Source of the DNA: Planctomycetia bacterium
Lineage (GTDB): Bacteria; Planctomycetota; Planctomycetia; Pirellulales; Thermoguttaceae
Length of the DNA: 41,230 nucleotides
Assembly: GCA_030539035.1 (NCBI GenBank)
Contig: JAUNSU010000023.1
Coordinates: 1-41,230 of the forward strand
Direction of reading: 5' to 3'
Under the pieces are notes generated by a model. That model was given only the letters and a program-made list of their open reading frames with translations, was not told the origin of the DNA and searched no databases. A program made the position numbers and the translations under genes. Of this stretch, positions 8,599 through 16,889 are shown in pieces (positions within the stretch are counted from its first letter, which is position 1; every line of letters starts with the position of its first letter).

Positions 8599-10062
8599 TT
8601 ACTTTTGAATTTTCAAGTCGATATTATTTTTGATCCATTCGATTCCCTCTTCCGGAGTAGAAAATTCTCCGTCGAGCTGGGCTTCGAATGCCTGTTTAAG
8701 AATTTTTCCCATGGAAGGACCGGTTCCAATTCCGAGGGAGATCAAATTGCGGCCCTGAACAAGAGGGGTCGGTTTCTCTTTTTCGAGATTCAATTGGCGT
8801 GCGATTTCCAGCCATCGGTCCGCTTTAAAGTGAACTTTGGCGTTGGCGAGGGATTCTTCAGTGATTTCCCCATGAATCGGAGCGCCGGAAGATCCGGTTC
8901 CCAAGGCGTCCGCTTGACATAAATACGCCCAAAGACGAATGTTGGCCGGATCCAGCCGGCAGGCAAGGCGCCGCACAGTTCGAGGGGATGGAGCTTCGTC
9001 GCCGGAAAGCGCCATTGCGCCCATGTGTTCCCGAACAAGAGGACAGACATTTTCCGCAAGAAAGATGGGAGCGCGCATATTTTCCAAAAAAGCTTGCGCA
9101 ATTTCTGTTCCTTCTTTTGCGTGATCGAGAGATCGGAGAACGCCGTTTTCATCCGGAGCGGTTGTACTCGGTTTACCGAAATCATGGGTAAGCGCGGCGA
9201 ACATGAGAATCAGCTGTTCTTCTTCGGTAAAAGGATCGGAAGCGAACGGCGCATCTGCGGAATTATGGGCAAGAATTTGGTGCTTCATCGCATCGCAAAC
9301 CAACTGCGTGTGCTTCCAGACGTCGCCTTCCGGATGCCATTTTGGATTTTGCGGGCAGCCGGCCAGCGCAGACAGCTCGGGAAAACAATCGATCCATTTT
9401 GTTTGCTCCAGAACCAGAAGTCCCTTGGAGGGATAAAGTCCTTTAAGGATCCATTTTTTCCACTCTTCATAGATCCGTTCTTTGGAGAGCTGTTCAAATT
9501 CAGGCCGAACCTGCTGGCAAAAGTCGATCGTTTGCTGATCCATGGTGAATCCGAACCGGGCCGCGAACTGCATTCCCCGAAGAACACGCAGCGGATCGTC
9601 CTTGAACGCGGGACCAACCGCACGAAGTCTTTTATTTTTAATATCGTCGATTCCATGATAGGGATCGTAAAAGGATCCGTCTTCACGCATTCCGATCGCG
9701 TTGATCGTGAAATCGCGCCGCGAAAAGGCGGTATAAGGATCGAGATAAGGATCCGATTGGATATCGAACTGCGTATGTCCGACTCCTGCTTTGGATTCGC
9801 GGCGGGGAAGGGCAATGTCGATTTCATTGTTGACCTTTAAAACGCCAAAACTTTGACCCACCGCGTTGATCCGAAAGAAGGGGGACAATATTTCGATAAT
9901 ATTCTGGAAGGTGAGTCCGTAGACCTCAAGATCAATATCCTTGGATTCCAGATCCATGATCGTATCGCGGACATGTCCGCCAACGATAAGAACATCTGAA
10001 GCGCCTCCGGATCTGAGAATTTTAAAAATTTGCAACACAGATTCGGGAAGCGTCTTTTTCAT
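8599..10062 (-). CDS. cca: CCA-adding tRNA nucleotidyltransferase / poly(A) polymerase family with HD domain
   Basis: 487 residues. The N-terminal nucleotidyltransferase domain has GGHVRD (28-33) and the metal-binding KDIDLEV (Asp42, Asp44), followed by RRDFTINA and the RNA-binding DPLRVLRGMQFAARFGF. An HD domain follows in the second half (FAALTHDFGKP). This layout fits class II CCA-adding enzymes, which build or repair the 3' CCA of tRNAs. CCA-adding, A-adding or poly(A) activity cannot be told apart by eye, so the gene symbol is provisional. It lies 52 bp after the methyltransferase gene and one base before the symporter gene. Confidence 0.88.
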   Translation of the reverse strand: MKKTLPESVLQIFKILRSGGASDVLIVGGHVRDTIMDLESKDIDLEVYGLTFQNIIEILSPFFRINAVGQSFGVLKVNNEIDIALPRRESKAGVGHTQFDIQSDPYLDPYTAFSRRDFTINAIGMREDGSFYDPYHGIDDIKNKRLRAVGPAFKDDPLRVLRGMQFAARFGFTMDQQTIDFCQQVRPEFEQLSKERIYEEWKKWILKGLYPSKGLLVLEQTKWIDCFPELSALAGCPQNPKWHPEGDVWKHTQLVCDAMKHQILAHNSADAPFASDPFTEEEQLILMFAALTHDFGKPSTTAPDENGVLRSLDHAKEGTEIAQAFLENMRAPIFLAENVCPLVREHMGAMALSGDEAPSPRTVRRLACRLDPANIRLWAYLCQADALGTGSSGAPIHGEITEESLANAKVHFKADRWLEIARQLNLEKEKPTPLVQGRNLISLGIGTGPSMGKILKQAFEAQLDGEFSTPEEGIEWIKNNIDLKIQK

Positions 10063-10114
10063 CGTTTTTCAAAATGATCCAGTGAAGTTTTTCTGATTTG
10101 ATTTTTGAGGAATT

Positions 10115-10741
10115 TTATTTTTGGCCGACAGCGCAAAGCCAGCCCCTTTGCTGATCATGCTCAAGGGAAAGGATATTAAATCCCGCTTGAACCATCATAT
10201 CGTTCAACTCGCCGGGAGCAGGGCAATAGATTTTCATTTCATCGGCAAGTTTTTTGAAATTATCATCTTCGGGGCCGTTCCCCATTTCCAGAGCGGTCAT
10301 AAAGCACCCCCCTTTTTTCAAAACGCGGTTGATTTCTTTCAATCCGCCGAGAACATCGGGCCAAAAGTACAAACTTTCGATAGAAATGACCGTATCAAAG
10401 TATCCGGTGGGAAAGATCAGATCGACAACCGTGCACTGTTTAAAATTCATTCTCCATGCGAGATGCTTTTCATTCCGTTTTTTTGCGATATCGATCGACA
10501 GGGGAGAGACATCGCACCCGTAAAGTTCAGCATGGGGAAAGAGTTCGGCAAGGGTTTCCAAGGCAAGTCCTCCGCCGCAGCCGACATCGAGGATTCGTTG
10601 TCCAAAATCGACGAACTCAAAGCACCAGACCGTTAAGTCGCGATGGCTTACGTTCATTCGCTCAAGCATTTCCCGCCCTTTTTCACCTTCAGGGAATCGG
10701 GCGTGTCTAAACGATTCAATATCGGCGGAATGCGGTCCCAT
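10115..10741 (-). CDS. SAM-dependent methyltransferase (class I)
   Basis: 208 residues from the ATG at 10741, which has AAGGA nine bases upstream; a TTG at 10807 would add 22 residues but has no good ribosome site. Motif I is ILDVGCGGGLALETLAE (from about residue 50), followed by the acidic loop YGCDVSPLSIDIAKK and the post-motif VISIESLYFWPDV. The closest general type is the UbiE/COG2226-like small-molecule methyltransferase fold. The substrate is unknown. It is the first gene of the operon with the CCA enzyme and the symporter. Confidence 0.85.
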   Translation of the reverse strand: MGPHSADIESFRHARFPEGEKGREMLERMNVSHRDLTVWCFEFVDFGQRILDVGCGGGLALETLAELFPHAELYGCDVSPLSIDIAKKRNEKHLAWRMNFKQCTVVDLIFPTGYFDTVISIESLYFWPDVLGGLKEINRVLKKGGCFMTALEMGNGPEDDNFKKLADEMKIYCPAPGELNDMMVQAGFNILSLEHDQQRGWLCAVGQK

Positions 10742-10870
10742 GTCTTTTATTCCTTTTGATCTCAAACGGTAATCGTTGGGAAAATCTCCGTTCCAAACGG
10801 GGATCAAAAATTCTTTTTAAACAGGTTTTAAAAAGAGATTCTGCTATCCTGGGAAAACCCTCTTTCCCCT

Positions 10871-10879
10871 ATTATACCA
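10871..10879 (-). promoter_or_regulatory. Extended -10 promoter for the methyltransferase operon
   Basis: On the minus strand TGGTATAAT gives a perfect -10 (10876-10871) with the TG extension. No good -35 is visible. The start would be near 10864, about 120 nt before the ATG at 10741. The rest of the gap to 10953 shows nothing else. Confidence 0.5.
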
Positions 10880-10953
10880 GCGGAAAAATATTTTAACAGT
10901 CTATAAATCAAATTTTCGAATATTTTCGTTAGTTTATTCGGTTTTCCCGGAAT

Positions 10954-13404
10954 TTATTCCCGGACAATGATAATACGATCGATGAAGACGTTTTTCAGAT
11001 CCGTATTTCCCTTGGCCGGGGCGATCCAGAAATAGGATCCCTTTTCCAGCGGAGCGGATCCGAAGTCGATCATCGTGTATTTTTCTCCCCGGCATTCTTT
11101 TACCGAGATACTTCTTCCCTTGATTCCTTTCTTTTGTATTGCATTATAGATCCCTGCGGTCATTGCGGTCCCCAGATCGGTGTTTGCTTCGCATCGGACG
11201 GAAAGATAGAAGTGCCAAAGAGACTTTTCCGGTTTTTCCCCTGTTTTCAAGGACGATTTCATTCTTTCGATAATGGGCAAATAGGACCAGGTCAAGGCCC
11301 ATTCGCAGTGGGAAGAGGGCATTCGAACCGTTCTTCCGTTGGAAGCGGCCGGATCTTTTTCCGCAAAAGTCCATTCGTTCGGACGCGCTTTACTCAAATC
11401 GTATTCCTGGATTTCGATCCAGGAGCCGGGGGGGAGCGATTTACAAATTTCCGGAGTTTCTTCTCCTTGCTGCCTGGTATCATATTTTTGCCGCAAAGAT
11501 TCGATAAAATCCTCGAGCGAATCCGCTTTGGATTCTCGATATTGACGGACATTATGTTTTTTTAAGCGTTGAACGAAGTCTTCGAGCAAAGCGCGGGGAT
11601 CTTTGGGACCGCTGAATTTTGATCCGGAAATACGGGCAATGAATTTGTAGTGATGCCAATCCTGAATCCAGACGAGATCGAGCGGAATTCGCTCTCTTCG
11701 GACTTTTTCGGTTAAATTGCGGTATCGGACCGGATCTTTCTTTTCCAGTTTTTGCGCGATGAGATCCGCCTGATCCAGGAGATCGGTCGCTTTGGCGAGC
11801 ACTTCCGGCGTCATCCAATCCCGGGTCGAAGTCCTGAAGATTCGAAGATGGATTCCGGATTCCGCGGCGGCTTTCGAGAAAAGATCGAAGTATTCGCGGT
11901 ATATGGGAACGAGGTCCGGCGCATAATACCCGGCGAGAAATGTATTCATCAGATCCCCCAGATCAAGAGAGGGATCCCAGAGCAGTTTGGCCATTACCCA
12001 ATTCCGCATTTGAACGAAATCTCCGGTTGGAAGATGATAATCTCCCTGTTCGAAGAGTCCGATCGTATTATTGCGTATGTAAAAATTGATATTATCGCGC
12101 CAAACGGCGTAATTGGGGAAGGGGAGGAGGTAAAGGGAGAAGTTGGTAACGTAGTCCCAAACGAACAGACGGGGAGCGATCTTTCCCCAGCCTTCAAGAT
12201 CTTCTCGAAAAGAGCGATTCTGTTCTCCCTTTTCCAGTGTGGAGGCGAAATCACATTCGATGGAGCAGAGGCGGACGACAACATTTTTGCGCGGCCGGAC
12301 ATGCTTGGGCGGTTTTCGTGTGTATTGATAAGCAAGGGTCTCCACCAGAATATCGGGATGGACTTTTTCGATCTCTTCGGCAACGCTGTTCACAAATTGA
12401 AGAAGCGGGCCGGATTGGGATCCTTCTTCTTCCGCGATTCGAGAACATTCCTTGCAGGTGCAATATCCGGCCCAATCATTTTGGCTTATGGACAGGAAGC
12501 TGGCTCGCGGATTTTTTTCAAGAGCGGCAAGGGCATTTTTGACGAGTTCTTTGCGCATTTCCGGATTGGACAGGCAAAGCTGGCCTCCGCTTTTTATCTG
12601 ATTTTCCTCGGGAAGTCCTTCGATAAAGAGCTTTTTGGGATCAGAAACATGGGACCATCCGGGATATCCAACGCGGCGGGTCCCTTTGATCTCGGCGAAC
12701 CAGTCCGGGTGTTCCTTGAAGTATTTTTCCGGCGGAATCAGGGGATAAAAGGAATGGACGAAATACTGAAAGGAATGATGGCCCCCGAATTCCGGCGGAA
12801 TACCGTTGCTGTTTCCGTTGCATTTTTCTTTAACGGCAAATAATCCATTGTAAGAATCTGTGTAAAAGGATTCCCGATAGATCAGCTTCGGATGATATTG
12901 ATGATTCAAGGGACTGATTTTTACTGTTTTTTGGACAGGAATCGATTCTTCTTTCGAGGTCCACCAGCGGCAGCCGAGATGATCTTCCAGAAGAGTGTAG
13001 ACGGAGTAAAGCGGACCGCGAATCTTGTGTCCGGAAAGAATGATTGTATTGCCGATCGACTTTAAGATAATCGCATCGTAAGGAAGCGCGGATTCATCAA
13101 TAGAGGATCCGAGCAGAGCGGACGAGGTTTTCGACGGTCCGATCACGAACTGTTTAAGATCGGAATTTTGATTTTCCTTTTTTTCCGGGACGATCGAAAG
13201 ATCGGCTCCGGTAATTTGCCTGAAATACTTGTTCAGCTCATTGGCCGCCGATTTCTGGACCGGTGAGGTGTCTGCGGGAAGAACGATCACATAGCCGCTT
13301 TTACCCTGATCGCAGAGTGTTAATTTTTCTCCGACGGCATTCGCCGATGCGAGTCCGGAAAGGAAAAACAGCAAAAGAAGGATCGCGCCGCAATACGATT
13401 TCAT
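10954..13404 (-). CDS. Secreted DUF4838 protein (alpha-glucuronidase-like N-terminus)
   Basis: 816 residues with a signal peptide (LLLLFFLSGLASANA). After a region resembling the beta-sandwich N-terminal domain of alpha-glucuronidases comes the DUF4838 core: SISQNDWAGYCTCKEC, then GPLLQFVNSVAEEIEKVHPD, ETLAYQYTRKPP, VVVRLCSIECDF and FVWDYVTNFS, ending in GLFEQGDY. The last 170 residues look like a beta-sandwich, possibly carbohydrate-binding. DUF4838 proteins are abundant in polysaccharide degraders and are suspected glycoside hydrolases, but no substrate can be read here. The start is well supported: AAGGAG lies six bases before the ATG, and a strong promoter candidate is just upstream. Confidence 0.88.
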   Translation of the reverse strand: MKSYCGAILLLLFFLSGLASANAVGEKLTLCDQGKSGYVIVLPADTSPVQKSAANELNKYFRQITGADLSIVPEKKENQNSDLKQFVIGPSKTSSALLGSSIDESALPYDAIILKSIGNTIILSGHKIRGPLYSVYTLLEDHLGCRWWTSKEESIPVQKTVKISPLNHQYHPKLIYRESFYTDSYNGLFAVKEKCNGNSNGIPPEFGGHHSFQYFVHSFYPLIPPEKYFKEHPDWFAEIKGTRRVGYPGWSHVSDPKKLFIEGLPEENQIKSGGQLCLSNPEMRKELVKNALAALEKNPRASFLSISQNDWAGYCTCKECSRIAEEEGSQSGPLLQFVNSVAEEIEKVHPDILVETLAYQYTRKPPKHVRPRKNVVVRLCSIECDFASTLEKGEQNRSFREDLEGWGKIAPRLFVWDYVTNFSLYLLPFPNYAVWRDNINFYIRNNTIGLFEQGDYHLPTGDFVQMRNWVMAKLLWDPSLDLGDLMNTFLAGYYAPDLVPIYREYFDLFSKAAAESGIHLRIFRTSTRDWMTPEVLAKATDLLDQADLIAQKLEKKDPVRYRNLTEKVRRERIPLDLVWIQDWHHYKFIARISGSKFSGPKDPRALLEDFVQRLKKHNVRQYRESKADSLEDFIESLRQKYDTRQQGEETPEICKSLPPGSWIEIQEYDLSKARPNEWTFAEKDPAASNGRTVRMPSSHCEWALTWSYLPIIERMKSSLKTGEKPEKSLWHFYLSVRCEANTDLGTAMTAGIYNAIQKKGIKGRSISVKECRGEKYTMIDFGSAPLEKGSYFWIAPAKGNTDLKNVFIDRIIIVRE

Positions 13405-13477
13405 AATGTACTCCTTTTATACTTTGGTCTGTTCGGAAACGGTCTTTTCGATCCATGTCCGGTCGGGAATCCCTTTC

Positions 13478-13506
13478 ATTATAAAGTAAATTTTCATGAA
13501 AAGCAA
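13478..13506 (-). promoter_or_regulatory. Sigma70-like promoter for the DUF4838 gene
   Basis: On the minus strand TTGCTT (13506-13501), a 17-bp spacer and a perfect TATAAT (13483-13478). It stands back to back with the plus-strand promoter at 13536-13563. Confidence 0.6.
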
Positions 13507-13535
13507 TATATCGTTCGATTTCAAATTTTCCTGTA

Positions 13536-13563
13536 TTGTTTTTGCGTCGAATTTTGATATATT
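13536..13563 (+). promoter_or_regulatory. Sigma70-like promoter for the small membrane protein-hemE-esterase operon
   Basis: TTGTTT (13536-13541), a 16-bp spacer and TATATT (13558-13563). The start would be near 13570, about 80 nt before the first gene. Confidence 0.4.
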
Positions 13564-13651
13564 ATTCCATATCATGCAGACTCAATCAGGTTCTGCTGAG
13601 GATTGAATACGAAAAATCCCCCCTTTGGAATTTAGAATAAACGGAGAATAT

Positions 13652-13921
13652 ATGTCGGAAGATCGAAAACAGACGAACGGAAACATAAGGACGGCGGACA
13701 GACGCAATTTGCGTTTGAAGAATAAACGGGAAGCAGTGCGAATTGTTCGGAACACCTTTATTTTTATTGCTCTTCTTGCGGGATGCTGGTATCTTTACCT
13801 TGTTTATAAAGATTCGCAAAAAGAGATTACGCCGGAATCCTTGAATAAACAGGAAATACGGGAAGCGGCTCCCCGTGAGATTCCAGGTCCGCCTCTTGGC
13901 GATGAAGGAAAAAAAGAATGA
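13652..13921 (+). CDS. Small single-pass membrane protein upstream of hemE
   Basis: 89 residues. The ATG at 13652 has GGAG five bases upstream, better than a TTG at 13625. The first 30 residues are strongly basic, one transmembrane helix covers about 34-52, and the remaining 37 residues are charged and end in a Pro/Gly-rich tail. The topology is predicted as N-in. The stop codon overlaps the hemE start as ATGA, so the two are translationally coupled. No family is recognised; a role with heme synthesis is only suggested by position. Confidence 0.65.
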   Translation: MSEDRKQTNGNIRTADRRNLRLKNKREAVRIVRNTFIFIALLAGCWYLYLVYKDSQKEITPESLNKQEIREAAPREIPGPPLGDEGKKE

Positions 13922-14964
13922 TCAGGAACAATAAAGCGCTCTGGAATTCTCCCATGATGAAGGCGATTCGACAGGAACCGCCGGATCGAATGCCGGTTTG
14001 GCTGATGCGGCAGGCGGGGCGGTATATGGCCGAATACCGCGCTGTACGGGAATCCTGTTCCTTTCTCGATCTTTGCCGCAATCCAAAATTGTGTGCGGAA
14101 GTAATGCGGACCGCGGTCGAAAAACTCGATGTCGACGCGGCGATTATCTTTTCCGATCTGCTTTTGATCCTTGAGCCGATGGGATTCGGTCTGGAATTCC
14201 GGGCGGGCGACGGTCCGATCATTCATGGAGCAGTTCGGGAAGAAAAGGATCTTCTTCGAATTCGGGAATTGGAAGATCTTTCCGCTTTATCCTATACTTT
14301 TGAAACGATTGCGGAGACCCGGCGTCAAGTGGATCCGGAAAAACCGATCATCGGATTTACCGGAGCCCCGTTTACTCTTGCCGGATACGCGATTGAAGGG
14401 GGATCAAGCCGGAATTTTCTGAAAACGAAAACATTGATGTATTCTTCTCCTTCGGTTTGGAAGGAACTGATGGGCCGAATTGCCCGATCGGCGGCCCGGT
14501 ATTTAAACGGACAAATCGCGGCGGGTGCCGATATCGTTCAGATCTTCGACAGTTGGGCGGGGCATCTCGGGGTCGAAGATTACCGCCGATATGTTCTTCC
14601 CTATACAAAGGAGATGATCGATCAGATCACGCCTGATGTTCCCGTGATTCATTTCGGAACCGGCAATCCGGAATTACTTCCCCTTCAGGCGGAAGCGGGA
14701 GGATCGGTGATCGGCGTTGATTGGCGAATTCCTTTGAACGATGCTTGGGAAAAGATCGGAAAGGACCGCGTCCTTCAGGGAAATCTGGATCCCGCCGTTC
14801 TGCTCGCTTCTCCCGACGTGATCCGCTCTGAAGTTCGAAGAATCAAAAAGGATGTCGCCGGACGTCCCGGATTCATCTTTAATTTGGGACATGGTATTCA
14901 TAAAGAAACCCCGGTTGAAAACGTAATTGCTCTTGTAAAAGAGATTCACAAAAATGAGATCTGA
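13918..14964 (+). CDS. hemE: Uroporphyrinogen decarboxylase
   Basis: 348 residues, normal for the family. The N-terminal signature PVWLMRQAGRYMAEY carries the substrate-binding arginines (Arg31, Arg35), and Asp80 in AAIIFSDLL is the conserved active-site aspartate. Further matches are GFTGAPFTLAGYAIEGG, IFDSWAGHL and FNLGHGIHKETPVENV near the end. The enzyme removes four carboxyl groups from uroporphyrinogen III to give coproporphyrinogen III in the cytosol. It overlaps the small membrane protein gene by four bases and is followed after 12 bp by the esterase gene. The other heme genes in this window (hemA, hemX) are on the opposite strand. Confidence 0.97.
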   Translation: MIRNNKALWNSPMMKAIRQEPPDRMPVWLMRQAGRYMAEYRAVRESCSFLDLCRNPKLCAEVMRTAVEKLDVDAAIIFSDLLLILEPMGFGLEFRAGDGPIIHGAVREEKDLLRIRELEDLSALSYTFETIAETRRQVDPEKPIIGFTGAPFTLAGYAIEGGSSRNFLKTKTLMYSSPSVWKELMGRIARSAARYLNGQIAAGADIVQIFDSWAGHLGVEDYRRYVLPYTKEMIDQITPDVPVIHFGTGNPELLPLQAEAGGSVIGVDWRIPLNDAWEKIGKDRVLQGNLDPAVLLASPDVIRSEVRRIKKDVAGRPGFIFNLGHGIHKETPVENVIALVKEIHKNEI

Positions 14965-14976
14965 AAGGAACCTGTA

Positions 14977-15813
14977 ATGAAAAAATCGTATTTTCTCCCC
15001 ATTCTGTTTTTTGTACTTTCCGCATCTTTTTGCGCTGCGCAGGAAAGTTTTTCAGTTTGGCCGGATCGGGCGCCGGGCGAAAAAGAAGGAACGAAAGCTC
15101 CTGTCTTTGAACTTTGGAAACCGGAAGTGAAAAAGTCCGATTCTTGCCTGATCGTCTGTCCGGGCGGGGCTTATATGGGCCTTGCCTACGATCATGAAGG
15201 AAAAAAGATCGCAAATTACTTCAATGAAAAGGGAAGAACCGTTGTGATCTTAAAATATCGTGTTCCGCGAAGGGCCGGACTCCCCAAGTATCTCCCCGCT
15301 TGGCAAGATGCGCAGAGAACCGTTCGAATGGTCCGGTCCCATGCGAAAGAATGGGGCATTGACCCGGAAAAAATCGGGATCATGGGCTTCTCCGCCGGCG
15401 GACACCTTACATTAATGACCTCGACAACAAGTCAATCGAAATCCTATGATCCGATCGATGATCTGGACAAGATCTCTCCGTACGTCAATTTTGCTGTTCC
15501 TGTTTATCCCGCCTACGTTCTTGAAGACGGAAAAGACGGCGGCAATTCCGGAAAAGGAAACAACAGCAAGATGGTTCCCGATTTCGCGTTCGATACGAAA
15601 ACGCCGCCGATGTGCTTGATCCACGGCGACAATGATCCTTATTCTCCCATGGGATCGGCAACGATTTATCATAAATTGCGAACCATGAATATTCCCGCAG
15701 AGCTCCATATTTATGCGAAAGTCGGACATGGATTCGGCGCAAATCCAAAAGATGAACATCTCGGAGATTGGCTGAATCGGGTTTACGCCTGGATGAACTT
15801 TATGGGATTCTGA
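14977..15813 (+). CDS. Secreted alpha/beta-hydrolase, BD-FAE / acetylxylan esterase-like
   Basis: 278 residues with a signal peptide cleaved after about residue 20 (SASFCAAQ). The fold signatures are an oxyanion-hole segment CPGGAY (61-66), the nucleophile elbow GFSAGGH with Ser139, an acid in HGDND (Asp218 or Asp220) and the catalytic His251 in HGFG. This pattern is typical of esterases that remove acetyl or feruloyl groups from plant polysaccharides, though the substrate is unproven. AAAGGAA lies six bases before the ATG. It probably shares the hemE transcript, which is an odd partner functionally. Confidence 0.87.
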   Translation: MKKSYFLPILFFVLSASFCAAQESFSVWPDRAPGEKEGTKAPVFELWKPEVKKSDSCLIVCPGGAYMGLAYDHEGKKIANYFNEKGRTVVILKYRVPRRAGLPKYLPAWQDAQRTVRMVRSHAKEWGIDPEKIGIMGFSAGGHLTLMTSTTSQSKSYDPIDDLDKISPYVNFAVPVYPAYVLEDGKDGGNSGKGNNSKMVPDFAFDTKTPPMCLIHGDNDPYSPMGSATIYHKLRTMNIPAELHIYAKVGHGFGANPKDEHLGDWLNRVYAWMNFMGF

Positions 15814-15826
15814 TGAAAAAGGAATT

Positions 15827-16849
15827 TTATTTGAAGCGGTGAACAAATCCCAATGTTCCCGCAAGAGGACGAATCGTTCCATCGAGTCCTTTGCGAAAAG
15901 AATTCCTTTCTTCCTGAAAAAAGCCGATCTCGGAAAGAATCAGTCCCTGATCGGCGAAAGGCTGATCGTTTAAAAGTCTTTTCGTTTCTTCCGGGGCGGC
16001 GGCAAGGATCAGTTCGAAGTCTTCTCCGTCGGAAAGGGCCCGATCGATCTGAAATTCCCGACTTTCCGGATTCTGATCCTTGAATTTTTTCCGAAGGGAT
16101 TTTCTTAAAACCGGAGGAAGCGGATCCCGATTCGGATTCGGATCGGATTGATTCAACAGATCTTTGTATTTTAATACGTCCGGGTGGACTGGAATTTTTG
16201 ATTCGTCGATCTGGAATCCCAACCCGCTTTCGTCGGCCATTCGGGAAAGATCCAGCAGGAGCCCGTCGCTGATATCCATTGCGGCATGAATTTTATAATG
16301 CTCATTCAGATAAAGCGCTTCCCGAATTCGGGGTTGAAAGAGAAATTGGCGGGAAAAGATGCTTCCCCCCAACGATCCGGTGCAGAGGATTCGGTCGCCC
16401 GGCCGGGCCCCGGATCGCCGGATCACCCCAAAGGGAGAGACTTGCCCGATCGCAGTAATGGAAACGGCCAGTTTTCCATCCCATGCGTTTGTATCTCCGC
16501 CGGCGATCGCGATATCGAACTCATTCGCGAGAGGAAGCATTCCGTCGAGCAGATCGACGGCAAGCTGTTCCCCTCCGTCTTGAGGAAGAACGACGGCAAC
16601 GAGAACGGAATGGGGAAGGGCGGCCATCGCGGCAAGATCACTCAGATTCACTGCAAGCGCCTTTCGTCCGATCAGGCGGGGATCGGTTTCTCCCACGATA
16701 AAATCAACACCGTCGGTCAACATATCAACCGTAAGGACGGTGTCCGCGTTCGATGTTCGTAAAACCGCCGCATCATCGCCCGGCCCGATCAGTAATTTTT
16801 CACTTGCCGGGAGGACTTTGCGGAATTGAGCGACCAGTTCATTTTCCAT
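15827..16849 (-). CDS. thiL: Thiamine-monophosphate kinase
   Basis: 340 residues from the ATG at 16849, where the typical family N-terminus begins (ENELVAQF). A frame open to a TTG at 16900 would overlap the hemA stop and is less likely. Motifs are GPGDDAAVL, VDMLTDGVDF, KALAVNLSDLAAM and AGGDTNAW (metal and ATP binding), with MDISDGLLLDL and SDGEDFELI later. The enzyme phosphorylates thiamine phosphate to the active cofactor thiamine diphosphate. It is the third gene of the hemX-hemA unit and ends 13 bp from the convergent esterase gene. Confidence 0.93.
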   Translation of the reverse strand: MENELVAQFRKVLPASEKLLIGPGDDAAVLRTSNADTVLTVDMLTDGVDFIVGETDPRLIGRKALAVNLSDLAAMAALPHSVLVAVVLPQDGGEQLAVDLLDGMLPLANEFDIAIAGGDTNAWDGKLAVSITAIGQVSPFGVIRRSGARPGDRILCTGSLGGSIFSRQFLFQPRIREALYLNEHYKIHAAMDISDGLLLDLSRMADESGLGFQIDESKIPVHPDVLKYKDLLNQSDPNPNRDPLPPVLRKSLRKKFKDQNPESREFQIDRALSDGEDFELILAAAPEETKRLLNDQPFADQGLILSEIGFFQEERNSFRKGLDGTIRPLAGTLGFVHRFK

Positions 16850-16889
16850 GATTTTTTGATGGATCTCTTTTGATAGGTGAAAAATGATC

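Noticed and set aside
11752-12843. 363-codon plus-strand ORF
   Set aside because: It is antisense to the DUF4838 gene, whose conserved motifs lie in exactly this stretch.
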